The position numbers were made by a program, and so were the translations under genes. From the NCBI RefSeq assembly GCF_008831285.2, contig NC_045138.2, positions 13,466,571 to 13,530,570 of the forward strand: a stretch of DNA of 64,000 nt, given 5' to 3'. Positions within the stretch are counted from its first letter, which is position 1, and every line of letters begins with the position of its first letter. Positions 1 through 12,554 of the stretch are shown piece by piece. This DNA is from Nymphaea colorata (Eukaryota; Streptophyta; Magnoliopsida; Nymphaeales; Nymphaeaceae). The notes beneath the pieces were generated by a model. The model did not search any database. It saw only the letters and a program-made list of their open reading frames with translations, and was not told the DNA's origin.

Positions 1-2742
1 GTTCCTGTCGACCATTTAGGTGGCGAATGCTATGGAACTAACCAATTGCCGAAAGGCTGATGCAATCAATCTTTTCTAGATCCTGAACGCCACTTTGAGA
101 AGTAAACTCTCCCAAATCTTTTTAAGGCTGCGGTTGGCTAGAAGTATAAAATATGATTTCCTTTCTTTTTAGTCTTCGTCTGCTCCAGAGCTGGTGAATT
201 GCACCACCAAACGTACCTCTATATCAGAAGTCAATGGTGCCGCTCTTGAATTAATTGATTAACAATGACAAAGCAAGGAGGCGAACAACTACAAAAGTGA
301 TCTAAACGCTTACCGTTACGTGAAAATGGAATTGGATTTCTTGAGTTGTCAATTCGTTCTGGTTGAACCACTGTTTAATAATTTGAGTTGTCAATTGCCT
401 CAAAGTTTTTTGTGGAGTTGTTTATCATCAAAAGGAAATCTGAAAATGTTGCCGCCCTCTGAATTATTCATTCTGTAACGGAAACAAGCAATGTCTTATT
501 CCACTTTAAGAGTTGTTGAGGAAAAGGAAAGGGCTTGGAGAACAGAAACGACGCTTTTGTCTTGTCCACTCTTTCTGAGTTGGAAGATGCGCGCTGTCCA
601 TCCAAGGAGTGGTAGAAGGCTGAGCAGCAGTCTTGCTAAGCATCACCTTAAAGTAAAAATACCTGCAACATAAAGTTGCCTGCTCTTCGTGGTAGCAGAT
701 CAACGAGAGGATACTGAATAAGGCATTGTTTGGTGTGGATAAACACACACAACTTTTCAACTTTGTTGCTCATCCATACTGTGTTTTAATGTTGACTTAA
801 ATAAATCACCTTCCAAATTCAGATCTTTCTCGTCGGTTCTAAAAAAAGAAACGGCACTTTCTGTTTGTGGACAGTAAAAGTTTGTCTTATGTGTAATACT
901 GTTAAGCCCGACAATTTTACTGGAGTCCACATGGACCAAGGGTCATCCTCTGAGGACACTTTCTTAGAAAAGAAAAGCATTCGTACTCTGTTGATAGGTG
1001 GATTTATATGACCATCATATTTTAGAATGTGGCTAAAAGTTTCATAGTTGTGTGCGGCTGGTGCCGATCTCCTTTTCCAATAATGCTACTGGCCGTCGCA
1101 GGATTGAAGCAACAGAACATGGTCACATAGCATACAAACCCGCATAGCATAAAGCGTATAGATAATGTGGTAAGTGCCGGCATCCGTCAATAACTTGTTG
1201 GATAATGACAGTCTGCCTAGTGTCCACCAAGATGTCACCCATCTTCATTCTCTTTCAGTACAGTAAAATGGGTCTCAGTTTCGTGCAACAATGGATCCTT
1301 ATTCGCCGAACAACTGACTAGAATGATGATGGCTTTGAAGGAAAAAAGATTAGCAGCAGAAAGTAGGCAAAATTAAGATCGAACTATCTGCAATGTAAAG
1401 GTCAATTCTGAGCAGTTCCAAAAGGATGGCTAGTTTAAAAGCCAAAATGTTAGAAGGACGAGCACCATTAAATTCGAGCAAGATCAGTCAATCTTTTTTT
1501 GTTCTTGACTACCCATTTTAGTTCAGTTAAACGTTCATTAAGAAACTCAAATCTATGTTGTCAGCGTGGGCCTGTTGCTGCAGATCACACTGGCCAGTAG
1601 CCAAACGAACCCCTTATGTGGATCCTCGTGCTCCCTTTTTCTGTGTTTTTCTTATTTTTATTTTACTGTGCTATAGTACCTGTCTATTTTTTAGTAGTTA
1701 TCTAGTCATAATTCTGATGAGTTCATTCCTTATGTATGACTCGATGTTAGAATTGGTAACGCAGATTTGCTAACTACGTTAAAAATAAAAACGCAAACGC
1801 CTGTTTGCTATCGTAGAAGAATGGTGGTCCCTTCTGTACCTCCCCAATGACCAAGAAGAACTTCACAAGCTTTATGCATTGGACACTTGTCAGCCACACT
1901 ACCAATGGAGAGATTTAGAGGATTTTTCACCTATAAAATAAGAAGAATGATGCGTGGCTTTGTTTGCTCAGGTTGTAAGTCAATAACAGGAGGAAGAAAA
2001 GAAAGGAAAGGAAATCTGCACTTGAAGGAGACTTCTAAAGTGCCCATTCCCCACTAAAACTACCAGAGACTTTTGTTACTCACAGTTCAGACTTGACAGG
2101 ACTGCCGCTCATACAAACGGTTATGGATAATTCCCACCACATAGAAAGGGATTGAAAAGGAAAAAGAAGAACGCCGCTCTATATAAAGCTTCCCACGATC
2201 AATTCAACCCAAAAAGTAGCACTCATGTAATTGACAAATTCGTGTCTTGAGATCACGAAATTGGGAAGAACAAACAGCAAGCTAAATTTCAGATGGTGAG
2301 GGTCGTTTTCCTTATGCCAAGGACCATTTTTGGCATAAACGATGCAATTATGCACGGTTCAGGCAAGTTCGAAATAGAAAACCATTGCAGTAGGTTGCAG
2401 CTAAAGGAGTCGTAGGTGTCTGAAGAATGCTGGACCATTACTTTTTCTCAAATCAAGCACTCTTGTTCCTCTGATGATTAGTATCTTCTTTTCCAGAATG
2501 AAAGCTCTGTATGAGGTCAGAGCAACTGCCGACAGGAAGCTGAACGCCTTATTAAGGAAAAGAGAACGCTAAAAATTCAATATATGTACAAAGGATTGCA
2601 TCAACAAGCACATGGTCAACATATGCAGATCTCAATTCCATTTCTAGATTTCTCATTCTTCGCCCGTTTTGGATCAATATCTGGTTGATCTCAAGAAACT
2701 GGGATGCATCATGTAGAAGGAAGTGCGGCTTGTTTGGCAGAA
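1..2742. other. Intergenic, no gene recognised
   Basis: This AT-rich stretch has only short open frames on both strands. None shows a recognisable domain or a run of plausible exons. The last few hundred bases lie directly downstream of the minus-strand RING-H2 stop codon and probably contain its 3' untranslated region. No tRNA, repeat array or clear transposon end was seen. Confidence 0.5.
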
Positions 2743-5700
2743 TCAATCAAGTTGCTGAGAGGGGGATGGTCTGACAAGGTTTCTCGCTTCGAGGTCATCT
2801 CCAGGTGGTCCTTTTTCTGTGCCACCATTAGCGACTGTAGAAGAGATCATCTCTCCTACATCTTCAAGGTCAGGCACAAAAGGGTCCTCTTGAATTGATT
2901 CCATTCTAAGACTGTCCATCCTCCTTGCAGAAAAGCCAGGACTACCATGTAGGCAATTGTATGACCGTGCAGCCACTGTATCTGGGCTACGTGAGGAACG
3001 AAAAGCAGGGCTAAACAAGGGCTGCAAAAGACGCTTTCTATCTGGAGAATCCCGTAAGGATATTCGACAAACTGGGCAAGTAGAATGCTGCTGCAGCCAT
3101 ATATCTATGCAGGTGATATGAAAAGCATGGCCACAGTAAGGAAGAATGCGGAGCATATCTTTATCTTGGTATTCTCCCAGACATACGGTGCACCTGGAAA
3201 AGAAATAAACTAGGATTATGATCTGTGAAGTAAGAAATTCTAAGATACCAAATGGTGGAAATTCTCCTTTTCATTCTTTATTCATTATTTTTACCTTTTG
3301 TCCTGTTTCTAACAATCTATTGCAGAGGCATCTATCTATTATCTACAAGTGCAATAAGAGAAATGAGAGTAACATGCAAACTATATATACTGATGAATTT
3401 TCCGAGGAAAATATTTTTGAGTATCTGATGCTCATGCATGCACAACACACACGTCACTACTGGTTTACAAGAATATCACCTGAGTGGGCTGAATCTGGTA
3501 GTTGGTCACAAAGCAAATCAAATAATGAATTCCCCTACCTTGTATGAGCGTCCCATAAAATACATGGTTCCTACATATTCAGTCTATCTGGTCACTGTCA
3601 GCAGGGAGGATATTGCAACAACATGTCTAGGTTACAAAAAAGAAAGAAAACCGCCAGTGTTACCAAAGTTTTTGACACTTCACAACCATTCCAATTGAGC
3701 GAGTTAGAATCAGAATGAACAGAAGATGTGCATAGTCCATTTCTTAAGCCTTCATGATCCTTGCAATCTGAGACTCAGTTAAGGCTTAATAATTGGAGAA
3801 CGCCCAACCGAAAAGGTACTTCAACAGGAAGCTTTCTCAGTGTCACTCCCTTGATGTAGGTTATAGCATCGTTGGACTTCAACAGGAATAGTTCCTTTTT
3901 AAAAAGACAACCTAAATTTTGTGATTGCACCACATGCTTAGCGCAGTTGTATCTGACATTTGAAACATGGCATGCTTATCATGAAACTTACATGAAAGAA
4001 CTAAAATTAACAAACTCCAGCCTCCCTCGGTTGCATGTTTATGGTGGTTCATCAGTTTCCTTCAAAAGCCTGATCGGTCTTTTCTTCAGTATTTGGGCAC
4101 ATTGTGTATATAATTTTATGATTGCACCACACGTTTAGCCAAATTGTGTCCGACATTTGAAACAAGGCATGCTTATCAAGACAATTACATCAAGGAACTA
4201 AAGATAGCAAACTCAAGCCTCAACTAAGGCGCATTTTTATGGTGGGTCATTAGTTTTCTGCAAAAGCCTGACCTGTCTTTTCTTCAGTACTCGGGCACAT
4301 TGTGTATATACTCATTAGCTCATAATTTTCAACAAGTGTAGATGGTGTGTTTGACTACTAGTGCCACCTCCACATGCGAAAAGTATTTCTGGGACATGCA
4401 ATCAATCATTTATCATCAACCATTCAATTGATTTTTCCTAAAAGTATTTACTTTCTCATCTTCCTCTTCTTCATTAAGTTTTATTGGGCGAAGTTCAGGA
4501 GCAGCGTGCATAAAATATTTCTAGGACAACAAACAACATCAGCAGATCAATTCTTCTCAAGTTATCCTGTATGACAGCTTTCTGTTCACGTCTGTGCGTA
4601 ATTCGGAATATAATAGCCATTCTGAAGCCATTTCGATGTCGACTGAAACGGCCAAATAAAAGATGCCATCAACGAAAACAAGAATTAACTTCGAAAAGGA
4701 ATCACCGACTGTGGGCAAAAATACATTGAACTGAACGGTTAGTGAAAGAAATGACATCCAACACGATGCAGCAGAGAAGATTTCGCAACTGAAACACCAA
4801 TTTTCTTAGTTCTGTTTTCCTGTTTGCTTTATGTAAATGAAATTCAGCTAACAAAAATATTTTCCTCAACGACTGGCTAGTATCAGATGAATGCAGGAAG
4901 TAAAAAAAATTAACCACAATTTCTTGCAACAAAGAAGCAGAATTTCTGAAGCTGCCACATGAACTTGACTGACCCATTAGTAAGTTAAAAAGCCATAAAA
5001 AAAAGTATGTCTGTTGTGAGACTTACTGGGAATCTTCACCGGAAGAAAAGAATTCATCACTGAATTTTTTCGTCGGAAAGCTCGATAGTAGCACCGGTTC
5101 AAGCCCATGAATTCCACGCTCTAGCTGTTGCACGAACAATTGCGTATGATTCAACAACATCGTGAGTCAGAATAAAAAAGTGTTAAAACTTAATGTCACA
5201 GTGATACATGAAATTCCCCTCCACCAGAAAGAAAAGGAGACCCAGATTAATAGAGGAAGACAGGGACAAAGCCTGGGAAACCAGAATCAGTACACATCCT
5301 CATCCCTCACATAGGTTTTAAATTTTCATTTTTGAATACCTTGAAAAAATTTCAAGGTTGCGTTCAAACAATTAGATTTCGCATCCAGAAGTTGCCCAAC
5401 ACGGTCACATGCCCGCCAAAAGACAAGGATTATCTCTGGAAAGTTTCAGAAAGGAATCAACCCCAAATCCTAACTAGAAATAGGAAGGATCAAATAACAC
5501 AAGCAATAAAAAAAAACTGAAAGGGGGAATGGTCAGGCACACTGTAGCAGCATGCGTACAATTGTCCTTCCAGTAGACTCTCGAATGGGAAATGGTGGAG
5601 CTAGAATTATAGAACTAGCAACATTAATCAAGACAAAAAATTTGGATTGAATGTTTGCACGAAAAAACTAACACAACTTTGGGGAAAGGCGACAGAGAAA

Positions 5701-5902
5701 CAGAGAGAGAGAAAAAAAAAAAGGCAAAGTACGAGAGAGATACCATGCCTAGATCAGATCGGATGGTTGCAGGAAAGGCCCTCCTGGACGCTGTAAGTTG
5801 TATCCTTGCACAGACTAGTCTAGTGCAAACAAACACTATAAACATGGTGCTCACAGCAAATCCTATGACAGTCATGACCAAATTTACGCCAGAACCAATC
5901 AT
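2743..5902 (-). CDS. ATL-type RING-H2 finger E3 ubiquitin ligase
   Basis: A probable membrane-anchored E3 ubiquitin ligase of the plant ATL family, built from three exons: 5902-5744, 5124-5027 and 3193-2743. They join in phase to 235 codons. The N-terminus has one hydrophobic membrane segment (about residues 4-31). The linker contains [10 protein letters not shown], the GLD-like region of ATLs. The RING-H2 domain covers about residues 87-128, with all eight metal ligands: C87, C90, C106, H108, H111, C114, C125 and C128, in the spacing C-x2-C-x15-C-x1-H-x2-H-x2-C-x10-C-x2-C. The tail is acidic, serine-rich and probably disordered. From memory it resembles the ATL7/58/59 group of Arabidopsis, but I cannot align it. 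Most ATL genes are intronless; this one has two introns, and intron 2 carries a 198-bp tandem duplication. The donor of exon 1 (ATG|GTATCT) is weaker than the other (CCCA|GTAAGT). Confidence 0.9.
3917..4312. repeat. Diverged 198-bp tandem duplication in RING-H2 intron 2
   Basis: Two adjacent copies (about 3917-4114 and 4115-4312) share the same order of blocks. These include ATTGCACCAC, a block ending in CATTTGAAACA, a CATGCTTATCA block, and a final TTTTCTTCAGTA...GGGCACATTGTGTATATA block. The copies differ by many substitutions and small gaps, so the duplication is old. It lies wholly inside the intron and changes no exon. Confidence 0.85.
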
Positions 5903-5951
5903 GCTGCCGCCTCCCGCCTTCCCTAAACTCTCACAATACCGTAACTTGCAT

Positions 5952-5959
5952 CTTATATA
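5952..5959 (-). promoter_or_regulatory. Possible TATA box for the RING-H2 gene
   Basis: TATATAAG on the minus strand, 50 bases upstream of the chosen ATG. Transcription would start roughly 30 bases downstream, leaving a very short 5' leader. This is inferred from position and sequence only. Confidence 0.35.
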
Positions 5960-7017
5960 CCTCAGGAAAATTAAGAAACTTTAGGGGCCAAATGCCCATC
6001 TCCCTCAATCGCCTGAGAAGCCAGGACCAGAAAGGAAAAGGGTGGGAAAATCAGATGGGCTCTGCATTGACGGATGGTGGATAACCAGGAAGACCCATGG
6101 AGAAGAAAGACACTATTCAGAGTGGGAAAAGAGATAAATTAAATGGGCCACTTTTTTAATGGGTAGTGTCAGATTTTCTTTTCTGTCTTTCCCCTCTCTT
6201 CCAAACATTTCATATTATATATCAAACATTTCTGTTTAATAGACTTGTGGAGATTTTATCCTACGTTTTCGCTTGCAGATTGACGCTATTGGTCTCTGTC
6301 TCTCTCTCTCTCTTTGGTGGCACCAAAATTTTCTTCCTAGATCCGTCCTTATCTGAAAGAAATAACGCTTCCTTAGCAAGTACCGCAATTACAATTTTCT
6401 CATTTCTTGGAAAATGAATTTCACATACATCATGCCCAGTCCAGTTGCCAGAGTTGATGGTTCCTTTGGATTTTCGAGCTTTTTGAAGCAAGCAACCTGT
6501 TAAAAGAAGGCCTGCGGAAAAGTAGGCAGATAGATAGGTGACGAGGAACATAAATGCCAAGAGTCCATGCGACAGCGACCCGATCCATTATCTTGGTTTG
6601 GTGACGCTCCTGCTTCGGCGAAAAGTCTCTCGAACCGAGTGTACAATACGTCCTTTGGTAAGAAAAAAAACACTTGCCCTGCTTCCGCCCGTGTGCGTGG
6701 TGCAGTAACTTCACCTTCTAAATTGTCACCATCTTTTCATTGCATGCTCAATTGGGTCACCTAATTGGAACCAAGAAGCTGTTGAATCGCAAAAAATGTC
6801 TCGCTCTATGCAATCCATGAACTTTTAAAGTATGGCAGCAAAGGTATTCATTTTGTTCCGAATTTTTTGCTCTTCATATGGGAAAGAGCATCTGACATTG
6901 ACTGAATTTTTTGACAAGTGAAGCTAACGTCATGTCTAACTCCGTAAATGGAAAAAAAAAAGGAAAAACTCAGTAAAGAATGGTTTTCACTTTCCTCTGT
7001 TATTGGAAAGTATGAAA

Positions 7018-7185
7018 AAGCTAACTTCTTCCAACAACAGTTCTACCATTTTCGCCGATGAAACAAAGATGTCCGGCTTGCCTTTACAAGTAAGCCCATG
7101 TAAGCTAACTTCTTCCAACAACAGTTCTACCATTTTCGCCGATGAAACAAAGATGTCCGGCTTGCCTTTACAAGTAAGCCCATGT
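7018..7185. repeat. Perfect 84-bp tandem duplication, two copies
   Basis: Copy 1 is 7018-7101 and copy 2 is 7102-7185. I could find no difference between them by eye. The unit is a multiple of three, so open frames on both strands run through both copies; this is a by-product and not evidence of coding. Identity this high means a very recent event, or an assembly error. Confidence 0.9.
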
Positions 7186-7258
7186 TGGGACATAGCAGTA
7201 ATATATATGACCGCTGAGGAAATCAGTATTACCGTGCGTGAATGAAGTCTTACTTTAT

Positions 7259-7293
7259 AAGCTTCCCCTCCCCTCCCCTCCCCTCCCCTCCTC
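7259..7293. repeat. Pentanucleotide microsatellite (CTCCC)n
   Basis: About six head-to-tail units of the C-rich pentamer lie in intergenic DNA, 75 bases after the 84-bp tandem duplication. Confidence 0.85.
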
Positions 7294-7461
7294 AAGAAAG
7301 GAAATGAAAAAAAGTTCAAACAACAAAGTATCATGAACAGCGGCCTAGTTGAAGTTTGCAAAGCAAAGCTGGGCCTAAGCATGCATTAACCAGATTATCC
7401 AAGAGACGCACTGTTGGCCTACTTACTAACTTTTCCCAAATAAAAATCATCAAGTCTAACT

Positions 7462-7517
7462 TAGAGAGAGAGAGAGAGAAAGAGGGGTGGATCTCTCTCT
7501 CTCTCTCTCTCTCTCTC
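7462..7517. repeat. Inverted pair of AG and CT dinucleotide runs
   Basis: An AG run is followed within about 20 bases by a TC run. The pair could fold into an imperfect hairpin in single-stranded form. Confidence 0.8.
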
Positions 7518-8777
7518 ACGTACACAGAAGCACACATGCACAAAACTAACTAGCGTGGTGAACTTATGTATTTGGACAGAAATCGGAGTCGATTATATGG
7601 ACAGACAACAAAGTACATGTTTAACCAAGCATAGAACTACTGAGCTTATTGGCCTTTATTAAAAAAAAAAAAAAAAATGCTGCCGGTACTATATTTTTCA
7701 GGACTTTGACATGTTTTCTTTGTTTCCACTGTTGCTGCTTTTGTATTTATAGAGTCTATGAGAGGTGCTGCTACGCCATTTTAATCAAAAGTTTAAAAAG
7801 TGTGGAAACACCCATTTTAATTTCGCATAAGATTAGTCCAAGTGTCAATACCTTCATAATCAATCTTACTTGCAGGACTTTTATGGTATAACTAAGCATA
7901 GCTCTTTGGATATTTTTGTCGGTAGACAGAGAGATTATATCTAATCAAGGATAAAGACGTATGATCGTCTTATACATATATATAGGTGGGGAGTGGGGCG
8001 CCTCATCGCTTGCCAACCATTTGGATAAGCTCAACAAAGGCCAAGCAGTTGCTTCTCAGCAGAAGCACAAAATTTAAGCAAAGCTCACAGACGAGACAGC
8101 CTTTCAAAAGTGCATGCCCCTCTTTTTGTAACACCACTTTTTCCTTCATCTTTCTCAAGAACAAGTGCCAAATCTGCTTGAATTAATGGCAAAAGAGCAC
8201 AAATATGGGCGGCATCTCTTTTGCAAGTATGGCTGCTTCATCAGCATTTCACTTTCCTGCGTAAATCGAAAGGTGCTGTCAATACAATAAGGAAAGGCTC
8301 CCCTTTTATCGCCTGCTGTTGGACATGAATCAAAGATTGCCAAGCTCAAAGCTCATGGGTGTCGCTCTTTTAGTCAAATTAAATTGTACTTGTCCTACTT
8401 GGAGAGGAATAGCTGCTTCAAAGAGGTTAAATAATTTACTAATGCTGCTGTCAAACATTTCCCACTATGTATCTCGTTCAAGAAAAAGTAATAGCTTGGT
8501 TTTTATTTTATGACCAATAAAGGAGACGCAAATCTCCTGTGAGCAACATCAGCTAGAACAAGATAGAGATAGAAATGTGTCGGCTAAAGGGCATTAATTT
8601 TAAAAAATCCTAAACCTCTCAAATACATTACAAAATGATTGAGGGGAGGACACTATAATGTAAATAAGTACATGCTTGAGAAATACCTTATATATAAATA
8701 GGGTCAGCCAGTTATGTAAACCAACAATATTTATCGGACTGTATTTGCAACTGCCCACGGAAGCTCACATGTGCCTC

Positions 8778-8779
<2 letters not shown>

Positions 8780-8813
<34 letters not shown>
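8780..8813. repeat. (TA)n microsatellite
   Basis: An uninterrupted run of about 16 TA units in intergenic DNA. Confidence 0.9.
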
Positions 8814-8814
<1 letters not shown>

Positions 8815-10296
8815 CTCGCTTATATAGATTATAGCTGAACAAAAGTGTCCACAACCACATGAATAGACAAATAAAGGCGTGCGTTTCCATCACTGGTTGG
8901 TTCGCCAACGTTTTTTCTTTTATTAATGTGGTCGTGTAGGGGACGGGTTAGGTGGGCGGAATGGGAAAGGAAAAATGAAATCCTCGGAAAGAATGCTTAT
9001 AAAGGAAGAGACGAATAAGAGCAAGAAGGATACATTAATATTTGTACTGAATAGATCATTCAAGCGACACATAGATCAGGTGGAAGTAGCTCGATCAGTA
9101 CTTGCTTTTCTTTTTCTTTTTGTTGGTGATGACTAAAAAGCTAGCTAATGGCAACTACGCACAAGGCAAATATGAATGGACTTCCACCACCGATTTTGGG
9201 CAAGCATGCAGTAAACTTTGTTGGGCAGTTTCTCACTTTAATATACTTTTATGGAGTTCTGGCCCGTCTACACCAGAAGTAATCAAATTAAAAGAACGAG
9301 CTGCCAGCCCGGTCCGTATCTGTCTATGTGACAAGATTTCCATTTGCCTTAATGTCTGTATCCGCACTCGCGATTCTCATTTCTAGACTTTTATACGTGC
9401 AAAAGGAATAACCTTAGACTAAGGGAGGTTTGATTTTAAATCTATAAATCTCAAATACTGGAAAATACAAGATAAGATTAGACCAAAGGTAATCGGACAG
9501 TCTCATATTGTCTCAACAATAACGCATGTCCCAATCATAAAAATAGAAAAAAAAAATCCTGCTGATACTTTTTCTTTCTCATGTGGATTTGTTGTGATTA
9601 TGAAACTACTAGCATAAGCTCGGTTGCATATTTGGAGCAGCGTTATAAAAAGAGAGGTCAAAATGGGTCCGAACTAGCTGATTCGATTTGAATGGTCCCT
9701 TTCGGTTCGATACCTGCGGCCAATTTGACGATATTCATATTCAGAAATCGGCCAACTTTTTTGCAGAATCGCTTCCATTTCCTTCATACCGCCCGCTTGA
9801 CAACTAATTACAAGCCAACTGAGGAGAGAAGCCAACGATGAGAACCTCTTTCAAATTAAGTTGAGAAGTCGCATATATTTCCTACGTACTTTTCTTTCTT
9901 TCTTTTCAGAGTTTTAAATTATTAAAGTATATTTTAATTAATCATTTCAGAACGGGCGAGAATATTCGTGCCAGTGCAGCATCATGTTAGCGTGTCCTCT
10001 GTCATGCTTCGATACATAAGCAAGAGGAGAAGCTTACTGGAACAGCTCCTCTGGGGGCTGAGCCATTTGTTCATCTCCATCTCCAGTCATCAGCATTCGT
10101 GGCAAACATGCAGCAGTACCATGAACGCCAAATCTTGTTTGTTAAAGAGTACACTAGAAGGAGGGCCTTAAGCATGTGTAGGTGTCTGATAAGTTTCCTT
10201 TGCCATATGCTTCTCTCAGTAACCAGCGCTCTCTCCCGCTCTGCGCTGTAGACGGAGCAGTCGATCGGTGAAGAGAAAGATACCAACATATCGATA

Positions 10297-11712
10297 ATGG
10301 TTCAAGAAGATTTGTTCAGGTCCAAGGAACGGCAGCCTCGAGTTCTACTGCTACCGTGGCTAGCATACGGCCACATCTCCCCCTTCTTGGAGCTGGCCAG
10401 GCATCTTTCTTGCAGAGGCTTCACAACCTACCTCTGTTCCACCCATACCAATCTCTCCTCCATAAAAGAAAAGCTTCGACAGAGGAGCTATTCGAGCATC
10501 AAAACAGTAGAACTCCAACTACCGTCGATTCCTGAACTCCCTCCAAAATTCCAAGCAACGTCGTCTCTCCCATCACACCTAATGCCTCTGCTTAAGAAGG
10601 CCTTTGATTTATCCAAGCCTGCTTTTATAGACATCCTACAGGCTCTGAACCCAGACTTTGTTATTTATGACTTCCTCCAACCATGGGCTCCCTTGGCGGC
10701 TTCACAACTGGGCATCCCCGCCGTGCTCTTCTTATCAACTAGTGCTATTTGCTTTTCTTATGGCCGTTCCAGGCATGAAGGACACGACCAAAACGTCTCC
10801 CCTTTCAAAACCATTCATTTCCTTGAGCATGAAGTAGAGAACAACAATAGAATGCTCCGCAGTGAAGCGAACGGCATCAGGGACGTAGACAGAGTTAATC
10901 AATGCGTCGATCAGTCTGAAGATGTGATCTTCATAAGAAGCTCCAGAGAGATTGAAAGAAAGTTTGTCGATTATCTTCCGCTCGTAACCGGTAAAAGGGT
11001 GATCACAGTAGGCAGTCTGCTTAATCAAGAGGCAAGCGACCACTCTGCATCACTGCCATGCAAGTTCACAAGTTGGCTTGGAACAAAGAGGAGCTCTTCT
11101 GTGGTTTTTGTTTCATTTGGTACAGAATATTTCATGTCAAAGGAAGAAATCACAGAGATCGCACTCGGTCTGGAGCTATCGAGGCAGAACTTCATATGGG
11201 CAGTCAGATTTGTATCTGAGGAGGAGGAGGAGGGGATGGAGAGACAACTGCCCGAGGGATTCATGCAGAGAGTTGAGGGGAGAGGAATGGTGGCGAATCA
11301 GTGGATCCCACAAATGGAAATACTGAGCCACCCCTCAATTGGAGGCTTTCTGACCCACTGCGGATGGGGGTCCCTGAATGAGGGGATGGGCTGTGGGGTG
11401 CCCTTCATTGCTCTGCCCTTGCACTTGGACCAGCCTCTCAATGCAAAGCTGGTGGTAGGGGAGCTGGGCCTTGGGGTGGAGATAGAGAGAGAAAGGGATG
11501 GGAGGTTTAGGAGGGAGAAGGTGGCGGAGGGGATCAGGAGGGTGATGGTTGGTGGGGAGGGGGAAAAGATGAGGAGGAAGGCGAAGGAGATGGCTAAGAA
11601 GATGAAGGAGAAAGATGATGGGGAGATTGATGTGCTGGTTGGCGAGGTGAGGAAGATGACGAGCGGAAGGGGATGGAAGGAGCGGGGACTGCAGATCAGA
11701 GAGATGAAGTAA
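10297..11712 (+). CDS. UDP-glycosyltransferase, UGT94-like, intronless
   Basis: A GT1-fold enzyme of 471 residues, a usual length for plant UGTs, in a single exon. It would transfer a sugar from a UDP-sugar to a small molecule in the cytosol. The N-terminal acceptor domain has the catalytic His26 (in LAYGHISP) and the candidate partner Asp125 (in YDFLQPWAP). The C-terminal PSPG box covers residues 336-379, starts at W336 (WIPQMEIL), contains HCGWGS, and ends in Asp378-Gln379. These last residues, with Trp357, are the usual sugar-contacting ones. Gly in place of Asn after HCGW, and the HLDQPLNAKLV ending, match the UGT94 sugar-on-sugar (branch-forming) enzymes better than the aglycone-glucosylating groups. 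So a role in extending the sugar chain of flavonoid, terpenoid or carotenoid-derived glycosides is a reasonable inference. The real acceptor cannot be read from the sequence. The C-terminal helix region is very rich in Lys, Arg and Glu. Confidence 0.93.
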   Translation: MVQEDLFRSKERQPRVLLLPWLAYGHISPFLELARHLSCRGFTTYLCSTHTNLSSIKEKLRQRSYSSIKTVELQLPSIPELPPKFQATSSLPSHLMPLLKKAFDLSKPAFIDILQALNPDFVIYDFLQPWAPLAASQLGIPAVLFLSTSAICFSYGRSRHEGHDQNVSPFKTIHFLEHEVENNNRMLRSEANGIRDVDRVNQCVDQSEDVIFIRSSREIERKFVDYLPLVTGKRVITVGSLLNQEASDHSASLPCKFTSWLGTKRSSSVVFVSFGTEYFMSKEEITEIALGLELSRQNFIWAVRFVSEEEEEGMERQLPEGFMQRVEGRGMVANQWIPQMEILSHPSIGGFLTHCGWGSLNEGMGCGVPFIALPLHLDQPLNAKLVVGELGLGVEIERERDGRFRREKVAEGIRRVMVGGEGEKMRRKAKEMAKKMKEKDDGEIDVLVGEVRKMTSGRGWKERGLQIREMK

Positions 11713-12522
11713 TGATAAAAAAGAGGAAACTAATGATCATGCCTGCCCATTAAGCACTCTTTCTTCCCGATAGCTTTCACCACCTTAATGCCGTGTCGAT
11801 CTCTATGTATGCGTGTGCGTGGGGTATTAGAACCAAGATTAAAATCTTCATCTGTTCCTCTGTACTCTAGTCTCTTCTAAAGGATATCTGTGGCTCTGGA
11901 GTTTTTGATGATTGGTGAAACAAAACCCGGCTCGAATCAATGGGCAGTGTACAATGGATCCAGCTAGCATAGAACTAATCCTTTGGTTTTGGAGAAGTTT
12001 ATAGCGACTCCCCGCTTGATACTCTTTGGCATTAATTAATTATTGAACGACCAAGCAGCAGCAACAACTTTTGACCATCTTCATATACAACGAGGAGACC
12101 CTTCTTTTCTTTATTATTCTAATTTACTAGTTCCTCTCGGCTTCTTACCTTGACTTGGGGCAGCACGGACCGTTCACCAAGATTGAAGGATCGTCTTGCT
12201 CTAAAGCACGGGGTCCGGTCGGATGCATGGTCGGCGTCGCTGGTCCATGTTTGACTCTACTTTTTTTTTTGAGGGCGGCGTCTTGGCCCGTCTTTCATTT
12301 CTAGTTTTCTGAAAGTCCATGTCGCAATTGGGAGACTTTAATTCACGCTTGAATACTAAAAATTTCTTTAGTTATTTTTACATGTTCTTGCTTCCAAATT
12401 AAAACTTGCGACAAAGATAACGTGTCTCATTGGAGGTATACGCGACCGTAAATGAAGTTGAAGTCCTTTCTACAAAATTTGAAGAATTGCTCAGCCACGT
12501 TCCACTTAACAAAGGTAATTGT

Positions 12523-12554
<32 letters not shown>

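Larger units (their letters stand above)
5960..10296. other. Intergenic, repeat-bearing, no gene recognised
   Basis: About 4.3 kb between the divergent RING-H2 (-) and glycosyltransferase (+) genes. Open frames here are short and unconvincing. The stretch holds a perfect 84-bp tandem duplication, a pentanucleotide repeat, AG and CT dinucleotide runs at 7462-7517, and a (TA) run at 8780-8813. No transposon end with a target-site duplication was identified. The last few hundred bases must contain the glycosyltransferase promoter, but I see no clear TATA box. Confidence 0.5.

Noticed and set aside
6261-6560. A minus-strand open frame with hydrophobic N-terminal residues resembling a small membrane protein
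   Set aside because: I could not match it to a family, it has no good splice partners, and the hydrophobic part overlaps another open frame. It is left unannotated.
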